A DNA stretch of 64,000 nt from Eutypella sp. D-1 (taxonomy: Eukaryota > Ascomycota > Sordariomycetes > Xylariales > Diatrypaceae), in contig JAJTTP010000006.1 in NCBI GenBank assembly GCA_023313575.1, forward strand, positions 1,116,001 through 1,180,000, written 5' to 3'. Below the pieces are notes generated by a model. The model saw only the letters and a program-made list of their open reading frames with translations. It made no database searches and had not been told where the DNA came from. The position numbers and the translations under genes are program-made. Positions within the stretch are counted from its first letter, which is position 1; every line of letters starts with the position of its first letter. Below are positions 43,555 to 55,643 of this stretch, piece after piece.

Positions 43555-46500
43555 GGGGAGGTGGAGCACGAGTTGGAAGTCGGGGGCCAAATCCGAACGC
43601 GCCTATGCGATGGAATATTTCCAGAAGCATTTTCCATTAGTCCCGAAACCAGCTACCGGGTCCCGTCGATGGCTGGCGCCTACAGCCGTCATGGGGCTGC
43701 CATGGGGTTCCATATCTCTGCATGCTAGAAACAGTCTATGGAGAGGCATGTATCAACAGTGTACCTACTTGTATCTTATAGAAAACGCCAAGGTTAGGAC
43801 CAAAAAAAATAGTAGGCATTGCCAAACCAGGGGGGAGTAGCCGTACTGGCCCGCGCTGCTGCGCTACACTCCTCCACCGGAGTGCCCGTGGAGCGCGGTG
43901 TAGAATCGCGGCGCGCATGACGTTGATGCAATTTGGCCCATTCCAGGCTGAATGCCGGTTTCCATGGGCGGGACTGGGCAGGTGGTCTACGCGACGGGCC
44001 ACATTTTATTTAGTCTGCGACCCGTCGATGCGCCCTCCCCGGATGAGACCGACGTCCTTACATATCCTGGGTAATCTCCCACTACCGGGGGTGTTTCGGC
44101 GCAGCCTAGACATATACATATATGGCAGGCATGCAAACAACGTATCAGAAAGCCACGATTGATCGACCGAGATGTTCCTGGGACGGATCTCGGCCTCGAG
44201 GTTTCGTACCAACCCAGCAGCCGCAAAGTAGTCAACCAAAGGGCGGTAGTTTAAACTACCTAGTCATTCACGTCACGCATGTTCCTAGGGTCGATCCGTA
44301 GGTTATCTCCCGCACATCTGTTCCCTGCTCCTGCGTCGACCAGACCAGATCCATAGCCTGGCAAGGCGGGCGGCCGGGCATTGGGTTCATGCGCCGGCAG
44401 TGGGCGACCGCCGCTTACCCACGTACTTAGTCAGAAGGACGTGCCCGTGAGTTTCGAGAACGGCTATACCGGGCTGACCAGGTTTCTTGCTAGAGCTGGT
44501 CCCCTGTCTATTGAATTTGGGCTTCGAGGTTGGAGATGGATGTCATGTCATGCCATGCCTTTCGACACTGCCTCCCCTCCCAAGCCGTGCAGAGGCATGT
44601 AGGTAGAGACACATTCAGGGGTGGGTGTAACTTGTACCCATGGCACGTTCTCATGCCCATCGCAAGTCGATCCAGAGGCGCATGTACGAGAACAAAACAG
44701 CACGTGTCCGATAATTTAGGCGCACGGCAAGTCCCTCCCAACCTATGCTTTTTCTGATTTCTTTTGCATACGACGGCAAGTGTTGCGAGAGAGAGGGAGG
44801 GGACGAAGTACACCGGAAGAAAGAAAACGAGGCTAATGAAACGCGCCTGCGTGGGATCGGTTTGGTTCTAGACGAGCCGGCACAACCTTGATAGATCTGT
44901 ATTATTGTGTGTGTGTGAACTACTGTTCACGTACCGGCATCCGTACCTTAATGTTATTGCATGCGCGTCTAGGAACCGGTCTCCCCGGCGCTCTAGTCTA
45001 GACTAGGTAGCAGATTATAGCTAGTGAACTACAGTAGCATGGCCGCCCGGCACGTTGGGCACCATGACAAATCGAATCGCACTTGGCGTGCCCATGCACC
45101 AGGAAATACATGTAATTCTTTTTCAAGGCCGTTGGCATACCTACCTATACATGCCTATCTATGCCGGCCTGGACCTAATGCTAATTAGGTAGATAAAGGG
45201 GAGGGGGGGTGTAATTACGCAGTGGTGGCTTTGCTATGGAGGCGGGTGGGTGTAGTGGTAGTATTAGTTATGGTAGGAATAGGGCAAACAGCATGTCGGT
45301 GCGTGTCCCAGCGATGAAGATGCGATGCGATTTGCTGCGAGATGGTAGTGGGGAGCGGAAGGAATACAAAATGCACAGGCGTTATTTGGTTTTGGGGGGG
45401 TCTTTTTTGGCTTTCTGCATTGAAGCCGGTTTCTTTTTTTAGGATCTTCATTCTGCCCCATATTCTTCTCCCTTTCCCGATCCATACAAAATACCTGGCA
45501 ACTTGGCAGGGCAAGGGCTAATTAATTAGAAGCTAATAACTGACCAGGTAAGACGATCCATGGCATGATGGGCCTTATATCGCATCTGGTTCTATATGGA
45601 GGGATGAGCACACACACAAGCCTCCTGCTGGGAAAAATCACCGAGATGGAAGTTTTCTAGAAGGACTTGGCCCTGTTTCAGATCAAAACGAGCAGGCGTT
45701 CCCTTTTCGGGCAGCCCTTGACAAAGCCATGGTAGGCATGCCAGTCATAGGTAGGTGCCGTGCCGTTTGATTCGTCCCGCCAGTAGAACTTGATACAGCC
45801 TTAAAGCGGGTTGACATGTCGAGGAGGCATGGAGAACCCATGTTTCACGGCTTTCCAGGATGGACTTGCCGGCGCAAGTGGCCCGGCCTGCGTGTCTCAA
45901 GTACTCGTAACCGGCACGACCGTCTACGGAGGTTGGCGAATGACCTAATAATTCACTAGGGGTCCTCCCGAGACCTCATAGATGAAAGAACAACCCTATC
46001 GTCATGTCACCCAGTGGCCGCTTGGTGTTGGATAGACTGGCATGGGATGATGGGGCGGAACACACCCCTTCCCCTTGATCGCCGCGCTCGTTTGCAGGTT
46101 ATGCCCGCAAGCATTCCTGTATATAGATAGGTTCAATTAGTAGTTAGAGATGAAGCCCCACTTGGCATTCGGCTGTTTGCGTAAACGTGACAAGAGAAAG
46201 AAGGGGAAAAGCAAAGCATGGACTACACGAGAAAGGAAAGCACTGAGCTGAGGCGACTGCCCCAATGAATGGTAACGGGCGATTGGTTGCTGGCGGCGAT
46301 TGACGTTTGTTGCTGCTGGGAACTGCCGAGGATGAGAACCACGGCCGCCGAAATTCCAACGGACGCGCTCAACTCGCGATTGGCTGTCCGGGGTTGATCA
46401 AACCGAAACCTGGCCCATCCATTGGCTCGCGTCAACTATATGAGTTAAAATATGACGGATGGCGGGTATGTGGACTGACCCGGCCTCAAGTCGCCGCCAG

Positions 46501-48400
46501 CCAGACAAGGCTTGCCTTTTCTTACTGACAGGACTGATTGCGATTTGATGATGAGGATGACGAGTTGACGTTGATGACGGCGTGTCTCATTTTCTTTTCG
46601 CGTTACTCTACGAAGTACCGCTACTCGTATCTGGTGATTTGGTTTCATGGAAACAGCCGCCTGGCATTGACAACCCTTAGATGTCATTCGGTCCATTTGC
46701 CGCGCAGGGCAGGCTAAACCAGACGGAACAGCCGACGCGTTAAAGCCACAGTGGGGGGAAAGGTAACAGGGCAAGGTAGGAGGGAGCCCCATTGCGACCC
46801 CCCCAAAAAGCCCCTGAAGCCTCATGGGTTGATGAGATCGTCGCCTGTCGCCCTGGCAAGGCTGAGATCGACCAGATACCCATTCGCCAATCAAGCCAGA
46901 GCGAGGGGGTACCGGCTAGCTTGATCTGAACAGATAGGTCCGTGTCGTGTGCGCTGGCAATTGGGCCGGTGTTGACGAAATCTAGTGTCAAGGGGCCACC
47001 AGAGTAACCTTCCCCGCAAAGATCCTTGTGCCGAGTCTCTGCGTGCCTGGCAGTGCATAGAAGGACGGATCAACAACGGGGGGAGGCGTACGCATAGCGA
47101 GGCGCAGAGAGAGCTTTCATCATAACTACATGGCATGGACGGTGGGTAATCCGGCAGCTACCAACTACTTACTAGACTACATACGTCGTTTTCTGTCTAC
47201 GTGCGTGGTTTATTATTTGATTATATCGCTGGGTGTTTAATTGCACCGCCTTACCACAGTACGGGTAATGTTCTGCTCGGCAACCGTAGCTTGATTCGTC
47301 AGACAGTAGAGACATGATTGGTCATAAGCGCCGTCCCAGGACTCGAGGGAACTATCTACGATCTCAGATGAGGCATAGTAAAAGATGCGCGACTGTGGTA
47401 CAAGCGACATGTGGTCTCTCGTCCTCCAAAGTATCCCAGCACGTCCAGCAACATATCGCTTGCCTCTCGCAAGATAGACGGTGGGTGGCCTTACCAATTG
47501 GTGAAGGCCGTGATTCGATCAAAAGAAATGCACGCTGCCACGCCATTGCTGTAGTGTAACGGGCTCATTGCCGAGATGCTTGTTCTACGCGACGCGTGCG
47601 CAGGTGTGCTGGCGGCCCCTCGACTTTTTCGCATTTTCGAGTCTTAACAATACAATCGACAGGTATTCTTCCCTCCAGTGAGTGAGGCTAGAGTGGGTCA
47701 CCATTACGCGCGCACACACACCGTATCGTTTCTCCAGCACTCAGAGAGCTGACAAGAGATGTTTCACACAGGACTTAACGGTAGGTATTATTCGTTAACA
47801 GGTGTGTGTATGGGAATTTTGTAGGTATTAGTCTGCTCAATTGCTTTGCACTATCTCATCACACAGCCATAACTACCACGCAAAAGCCCCATAGACCCTG
47901 GAAACGTCTCATCCCTGTAGCTAAGCACTATAACTCGAGCAACTATAGCTTCACTACGTAGCTGTCAAAACAGGGCCTTATGACGAACTATAGCACGGAA
48001 ACGTAAGGCCGTCCCCCCGTCCCCCCTCCCCCCATCTTTTATAGGCTAGCATAGAATGCCCACCAAAAATGGGGTGATTCCGCTGGTGGTTGAACTGGTT
48101 GAAGGGCAGCCGGGCGAACGCCCTGGCGGCCATGGGCCCTGCATGGACTCCGTCGTTGCATCTGCATGCATGCTCCAAGCACTTGCATAAGACTTATTTT
48201 GAAGGCAGGTGTGGGGTTTGTTCCTGTCGAGGCGACCGCCGACAACGTCTGGAATTAGGGCAAACTTGTGGCATGCGCTAGTCAGTATGGGAGGTGGCTG
48301 GATATGCGCGCGTCGAATTCTACACGGGTAAAGGCGAGCACTGTCGAAGAAAGCGATATACAACCGCGTAGAAGCCGTGATTAATACCTGCCTAGTAAGT
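43555..48400. other. Gene-poor region, left part
   Basis: About 4.8 kb without a convincing gene. Short frames up to 149 codons occur (for example near 46445-46894) but have no family motifs or plausible introns. Small simple repeats are present: GTGTGTGTGTG near 44909 and CGCGCGCACACACACC near 47708. No tRNA or 5S rRNA was recognised. Confidence 0.5.
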
Positions 48401-51400
48401 GTCTAGTGGCCTATGTAACTAGCACCTAGGTAGCCATAGGAATAATGAATAGGAAACTCGCGAATAGGGGCGTTCTTCATCAAGACGTTTTTCTAATACA
48501 TAGGGTATACACTCTTCCTTGGCTTGCTTCATTTCTGGAGCCCCAGTTGGGCAGTCATCGCATTTTACCTACTATGTAGATGCCGCGTGGTTCCAGCAGC
48601 TACTATGTAGATATCATTGTTACCGCAACTTGGAAACATGCGGTGACAGACGAATCCACAGCATAGGTTTTTCACGGGATTACACGTCAGTTACCAGGCT
48701 GCCAGCGCTGGCGAGTCGGGTTACACATATACACACTTATGTACAATATCAACCTTGAAAGAACATGTACCTAATAACAGTAGTCATAGCCTCAAAGGTC
48801 CCCCCAAATGTCTGGCCTGATCGACAGCAGGAGAGATCTAGTTTAACAATTGACTGGCTAGTACGCGTTCCCAGCGACCTGGTTTTGTCCGGGGTCATCC
48901 ATGTCGGCAATTTTCTGACGACATCTCCTCATTAATGCCCCCTGGCGACAAGTTCCCCACTAAGAAAAGAGAGAAGGAAAAAAAGTACAGGACATGGTAC
49001 AAGGGACTTATCAAGAATACTGCTCAGTGCGTACTGCCTATTTCGCGGGATACCTTAACATTCTCTGACAACCTCCTCAAGGCGCACAAACTTCCGCCCG
49101 CGACCTAAGAGGGAAGGCCTGCACCTTGGTGGCTGGGAGCTGAGCTAACTATAACTTCCTGGGGTCACAAGATGATTTTGAGAGTCCAGCTGAGTATTAG
49201 GTAGCAAGGCATGGCATGACATTTGAAGGGAGCAGTTGGTTGGGCATTTGGTCTCGTCATGCTCAGACTCACTTCAGATGAAAATTTAGGGCATGGAAGC
49301 GGTGAGCTGAACAAGAGACCAGACGTCGCTTCAGGCCAACCGGTCCTGTCCTAAGCAAAGTTTTCTCCCAATGAGAATTCAGAAACTAACATTTTTCCCT
49401 GAACGAACGAGCAAGCTGATGACGACTTTCAAATCTCTTGTACAGTTTCACCTCCACTTCCCGCCAACCAATTAAAACCACGGAAGGGGAGAGGTTCACA
49501 ACGGCTCTTCCTTAGCCCATCTCGGTCTGACACCCGACTAGCTAGAACGTAATTCCTCGTGGAAGCCAAAGAGGGACTAGTCATTGACGGCTTCATTGGC
49601 TTCCGGGCCAGCGGTGTCCAAAGCGAGACCGATACTTTGCACGTTGGAGGCGGATATTGACGGAATCAGCTGTATCTGGGTATTGTAAAATACTGAAAGA
49701 AAAAAACAGGGAGAGACAATACCGCCGTCCTCATACCCATTTTCCCGGCGGGTGGTTTCTTCGAGGTTAGGTTCGCTTCCGACTAAGCGCAATGGATACT
49801 ATAGTAGAATTAGCTAGTCGGTAGCCTAATCTATATATCACTAGCAAGCCTACCTAGGTAGATGCCGAGTGGAGAGCGAATACTCCGTACTTAAGTAGCA
49901 GTAGTAGCACATAAATGGGTCATGGCACTATTTCGAATAGGGGTCCTGATTGACATCAGCTCTTTTTGATATGGAGGGTTCGGACGCACCTCGAGCTTCC
50001 TCATGTAGGCTGGACTTAAGATGGAAGGCAGTAATTTAGATCGAGTAGTGTAGTTCTTATAGTTCTAGAAGATTTCAACGAGGCGATAATAGCTCCCAAA
50101 TAATAGCCAGTCGCTGATGGTACCATGGTGTATCTCTTGGAGGTTGGGAGTTGCGCATTATTATACGATACAACTATAGAAACGAACGAAAATAACCTTA
50201 TTCGATTCAAGCTTATGTCGTCGATCACCGCATATCCCTTTTAGCCTTAGATTCAGATCATTGAGTATTTCAGCCCGTGAATCTCCCAGATAGATGGTTC
50301 GCTGCAAGTGATATAGACGATTAGTAATACGAGACATTGATGTGATGACGGTTCACGGTCCACCAAGTAGCCGACCGGGACACGGAGTCGACATGATTGC
50401 CAAGCTACAACCATCTGGCGGGTTCAGCCTCAAAGGCATTATAACAAGTGTCACTAAGACCCAGGCGCCGGGAGCATCCACCTGTTGTGGAATGAATATG
50501 CATGGCTACCTGAGATAACTATAAGTTGACAAGTAAGAAGCGGTATAACTAGGTGTTAGGGGTGTGGGTGACAGCCACTCGGTGTGCAGGAGCACTACCA
50601 TCTATCTGGTAAAATTGTAGACTTGTGTGTACAGACCTGAGACACCAGGGTCTTAAGTGTCCTAAATATATATCATGGATAGGTTCGGGCCTTACCCTGC
50701 TACCCAAATAAGAATACCTACCTAGCAGCCCTAGGTAGGTATGTTGACTATCGGCGAGAAATACACATATATTACATCCCTAAGATACTGAAGTGCTTTG
50801 AGTATAGGTATGCCTACATCGTAAGGACGTATAGATCATATGCCGTAACCCTCGGGGCCAGGCTTTGTAGTAGATAGGTACGTTGAGGAGAAATCGTCGA
50901 GGAGAAATCAGTTTTGATTTAAACGGTATGCACTTATATTAGTGATTAATGCACATCATACCAATTATAAGAAAAAGGTAACAATGTGACACTAGATGCA
51001 TACCGAACACATATATAGCTAGTTGGCCAGATGCACCCAACTTTGCGTGTTTTACCTAATACTTGTTTGTCAATTCCAAGATGGCCATATAGATGAAACT
51101 AATCAAGCAAATGTACCTGAAGGATAATGGGCTTAGCCACTTTTCTAACTAGAAGAGGGTTTGCCTGGAAAAAAAGAAAACGAAATAAAGGCACGTAACT
51201 ACAAATTTAAGCCATGGAGATGGGTACCGCTAAGCAATACACCCCCCCAACTGCTATTATAGGAAGACGCCCCGGGGTAAGATAAGTAAACCTTATGCTA
51301 AGGTTTACTATAAATGTACTTCGTAACAGATCTCTCTTGACCCACTTGCCCCGTTAAACCACCATGTCCCCATACACTAGGTAAAATCCACTTGACCATA

Positions 51401-53420
51401 GATGTACATAGTATGAACCTAGCTCTTTCTCTCTCGGAATAAGGCGCGTTCGCTCGTTATATATCGTATACATACCTACCTAGATAGGTAGAGTGCTTCG
51501 ATAGAGAGATATCGAGCCCGCCCTCTTCCGCATTCCTTTGTCGCTTTTTTTAATTGTGCTACTATATACCTTCTGGACGCTTGTGTAGTAGTTAGAGAAA
51601 TAGTGGCATCTATTTGATAGCGATAAAATATGCATACCTACCTATTTAAACACTGTCATATATGCTGGTAAATGTGAGGTCCACATAAGTACCTTACAGG
51701 AGGTTACATCGTAACATATTACCTAGGTAGGCTATTTGACCCTTATCCATGGAGCGCTCTATCCATGGGTGTAGATAGGTATCCACTAAGGCAATCTCTC
51801 ACCTTTTAATTTTGAACCTTGGACGGCCATCTTCTGTCTACTATCTTACGGAAAATAAATACACCCATACCCTACCTGGTAGGTAGGTAGGGCTACCCTA
51901 TGTAGGTATTTACTATTAATCGCACCAGGTCTCGAGGTCTTCAAGTCTACCTAGGTAAACTTCCTCCATACTTCACATGCCCATGGGTATGTCTGTTCTG
52001 CTGTGCACCTACTTAAATGCCTACTTATGTACATTCCTACATACTTACATAGCTAGGTACCTAAGTGCTTTTCCAGCCTAATAAATATTCACTACTTCCC
52101 TCAGGCACATCATGCACAAGAGTAAGTGCTGCCAGACCTAACTAACTACATGTATGAATTTAGGTAAGGATATAGAAAAGTATCTCTACAGACCCACCCA
52201 TATATGTATATATACATACCTCAGGTACCGAGATACCCACCTAGGTAAGTATCTATGTACTTATGAAAGGTAGATACCCATACATGATACCTATCTGTCT
52301 AGGTACATATATAAATAACCAGGTACCTTAGCACTAAACTAAAGTCAAGGGTTCCAATTCAAGGTTACTCCGTACCAGCCCTGGAGGTAGACAAGCATGT
52401 AGGTACCGACCAGGAGGTTTAGGTAGAGGTACCTTATGATAGTACTCCCACACTTTATGTCCATACCTCGCAGTTGCGCACCTGGACATACCCAGGCATT
52501 TTTGGAATTCCCTCTACTACTAGATACAGATTCTGGAAAATACAAAATCTCCGAAAAGGAAAACCTTAACTATAACCAAACTGTAGTAGTGCAAATACTA
52601 CCCTACCCTACCAAGACTGCAAGAATACACCTGTGCAGCATACAGGAATACCACAGGCAAGAACAACTACGACCGCTACCAGTCGATACTTCTAAATACC
52701 TATCTACCTGCTAAACTGGCTTATAACTAAAAGGTCTATGGGTATCATTATCTTCCCCTTGCAATATTTTAGGAGAGTTACTTTCATCCCTTGAAGATAT
52801 TGTCACACTTACTCCCTTGTCATCTTATCCCCGTCCCAAGTCTACATCCACATCAACATCCACATCCACATCCATATCCCTCCTCATATAACCGCCTACG
52901 TACATAGATAGATCGGGTCTTGACCCGACTTATAGATAGATCGTGCCTCAAGATCATCATTGTCGTTCATCTTCACTGCACCTATATACACCATTATACA
53001 CCACCATACGGCACTATACACCAGACAGGCATAACGCACGTTCATCTATCTCTGGAGACAAGACCCCCAGGGCTACATTCAGGACTACATCCAGGGCTAC
53101 TACTACGGCCGGGCCCAGTACCGTACTGTACTGTACCTACTTAGGTAGGACGTATCTGAACAAGAACGGCCACTCTACTTACGACTACACCCAAGCAAGG
53201 AAGGAAAAGGGGGGAAAAGGAAAAACATCCCACCTAACCAACTGTCTTCCTACCCAGGTACTCATTCTTCGGCCCAGAACTTACATGATATAATCAAGGG
53301 AGTCAGTCAGGCAGTCAGTGTATTGTGGGTTGGCTTGAAGATATTATTAGAGTTACACAGAAGTTGAGGTTGTCATTAAACCTCACTACCTACCAGGTTC
53401 CTACCTAGCAGGTACATACT
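48401..53420. other. Gene-poor region dense in TACCTAGGTA-like palindromes
   Basis: About 5 kb without genes. Between about 50700 and 52450 the sequence is crowded with TACCTA, TAGGTA and CCTAGG words, often as palindromes (for example GTCTACCTAGGTAAAC near 51945, TAGCTAGGTACCTAAG near 52050, CCCACCTAGGTAAGT near 52235). The same words occur less densely elsewhere in intergenic DNA of this window but not in coding exons. A hexamer repeat lies at 52844-52879. Confidence 0.6.
52844..52879. repeat. Short tandem repeat of the CCACAT hexamer
   Basis: About six imperfect copies of CCACAT/CAACAT/CCATAT in a row. A simple microsatellite in non-coding sequence. Confidence 0.7.
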
Positions 53421-54324
53421 CACCCAGAAAAACACCATAGGCACACCAACAAAAAAAAAAGGTCCGGGATTCCCCAGTAACGCCAGCCGAGTTAACTACA
53501 CCATCAAGTATTACTAGGCCTTATCACTTAGGGCAGCGTTATGTCCAAGGATACCATTTTTGAATAAAGGGCCCTGACCAAGAAAAAAATCCGAAGCAAT
53601 ACAGAGCTAAACAGACGCCGTTGAGCATCATCGTCAACACTCAACATCACCATTCTACATCCTCGATCTGAAAGGTGGACAGGAGAACGATTCGCCTGAG
53701 CTTGCGTGTTATGTGAATAAACGGTACATATCCCGCAGGTTAAAATTCCCGGTAACCTTTACCTAATTCGACCGTTCCCTGGAAGTTTAGTTTTTGCTCT
53801 GACGTCCACATCAACACCCCCCCCCCTTTCCATAAAAGAGTTCGGCTCTAGCAACCCCATCCAACGATACCGGTAGATCCACCACACCTGAATCGTTTAC
53901 CTTAGACTGGCCTTTGTTCTGAGGAGAAAAAAAATTCCCCCGCCAATAGGGCTAAGATCTTGTACTATTATTCAAGGCCGCTTGAGCTACCACCAAATCC
54001 TTTCTTATCCAAAATATCCCGTCAAGTTGCTTACTTGGGCTTCTTTTCGAGCAACAAATTACGCGGCCCCGCACTCACTGTGGCTCGGAGAACGCGTTTC
54101 GGTCAACTGCTGCCGATCTTCGGCTTGCCTTACTCTTTTCCAGCTCCGGCGCGTCTCCAGCTACCCTGGTCGTCAGTCACAGCCGCAGATACAGATACAC
54201 ACGGTCGCACGTCGGCCTCGAGGAAAGCAAACTGGCCGTGATAGGTTCCGGTCTAGATCCGTTGCCCGAAGTGCGTCGGGTAGGCTCACCGCTCGAGTTG
54301 ATATTCAGTCCGCTCCATCAGGGC
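53421..54324. promoter_or_regulatory. Upstream region of the Gln/Ser/Ala-rich gene
   Basis: Probable promoter and 5' leader of the gene at 54325. It contains a 10-nt C run at 53817-53826 and a CCAAT pentamer at about 53943. The coding frame is open upstream to 54238 without another ATG, so an extra upstream exon cannot be excluded. Confidence 0.45.
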
Positions 54325-55643
54325 ATGGACGAAAACGCTAGGCGGAGGAGGCACAATGAACCGCCCTCTGGTACCGCGCCGAATCCTAGGTACCCGGCCC
54401 ACGATCCTAACGCACACAGAAGATCCTACGGTGCGGGCGCGGGTGCAGGCGCGGGCGCAGGAGCGGGTGCAGGAACAGGCGCAACTGATAGATATCGGCC
54501 TACGCCCTTAAATGTGTCGTCGTCGGCAACCAGAAGTATGGGAAGCACGGCTGCGTACAGCGGATACTACCAGGAGCCGGCATCCGCGTTCTCGACAGCC
54601 ATGCCGCAGAACACTATACCGTATCAGTCTGATTATGGGCAAGACAATCGACAAACGCAAAGCTTTAGTGCATATAACCCATCCATCATCTATAATGTCC
54701 CGCAAGCAGGTACACAAAGTACCGTCTACGATACAAGCCCACAGTTTCAGTCACGGCAAGCTGCAGGTCTGCAGATGATGCAAGCGGATGTGGCCGCCCC
54801 TTATTTCCCGAACGAGCCTACCAACGCCGCTGCAGCAACAAGCCTGCAACCACAGGGGGGTTCCTCGACTACGTCCTCTGTATATCAACAGAGCCCGGCG
54901 GACCAACGCTCGATGCTCCAGACCTATTCCAGTGGAATGCCGTCAATAGGCGGAATGACACAGACGAATGCCCCAGAACAGGCCATGGAGGAGCAGGAAT
55001 ACTCAGGCTCGGGTGAGATGGGCGAGGCCTACGAGCAATACCAGTCTACCTTGAAGGAAATATTCACGAATATCAAGGCCGGCGCACTACAATCCGCCAG
55101 CGAGTCACTCGCCAACATAACCGACTGGCTGTTAACCAAGGCCGCAGACCTGGGTGAGTTTTTATCGTGGTTGTAGAGGCTTGTCATCTAGCTAACTGAC
55201 AGAAGGGTTGACTGGTGACGACGAAAATCTTCACGCCGATCGCATCAAGTTATGGCATGACTTCAACAACGCGTGGTTGGCGCTGTTCCAGAAACAGAAA
55301 GACCTGATGGAGTCAGGGTCAACACTCCAGCGCGGACAGTCCGTCATCTCGGAGGAAGGACTAAAAAAGATGGGCAAAGACCTAATATATCTTTGTGATG
55401 GACTTGAGAGACATGGCCTCGTTGACTACGAATACGGCGTCTGGGAGGAATTGATCGAACAAAGTAGGCCAAATCACCGTGCTAGGACCAATCTAGAGCC
55501 GGAATGGCTCATGGTAGGATGTTTTTTTTGCTAATATGATGGCCATAGTCCTCGAAGAATGTCTCAACCAGTACGAAACTGCCAATAACGCTGGCAACAA
55601 TAGTACGAACGCCGCCGACTCGAGCCGTTATGCCTCACGATAA
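54325..55643 (+). CDS. Gln/Ser/Ala-rich protein with C-terminal helical domain, function unknown
   Basis: Three exons, 54325-55153, 55203-55463 and 55549-55643, encode about 394 residues. Introns are 49 and 85 nt (donors GTGAGT and GTAGGC). The first acceptor is a tandem CAGAAG, so one Glu is optional. It starts MDENARRRRHNEP and has a Gly-Ala dipeptide run (GAGAGAGAGAGAGAG near residue 40) and a long disordered Gln/Ser/Tyr region to about 230. The C-terminal 160 residues are ordered and helical: YEQYQSTLKEIFTNIKAG, SLANITDWLLTKAADL, HADRIKLWHDFNNAWLALFQ, KDLIYLCDGLERHGLVDYEY, GVWEELIEQ, then LEECLNQYE. The layout (disordered Gln-rich part plus helical domain) is common in fungal regulatory proteins, and the very long flanking intergenic regions fit a regulated gene, but I do not recognise the family and assign no function. 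Confidence 0.78.

Noticed and set aside
43555..43840. Continuation of the uS9m frame to 43840
   Set aside because: It is intron read-through; the spliced form restores the conserved S9 C terminus ending in Lys-Arg at 43554.
46445..46894. 149-codon minus-strand frame in the left desert
   Set aside because: Composition and sequence show no protein features; overlapping frames of similar length exist on both strands.
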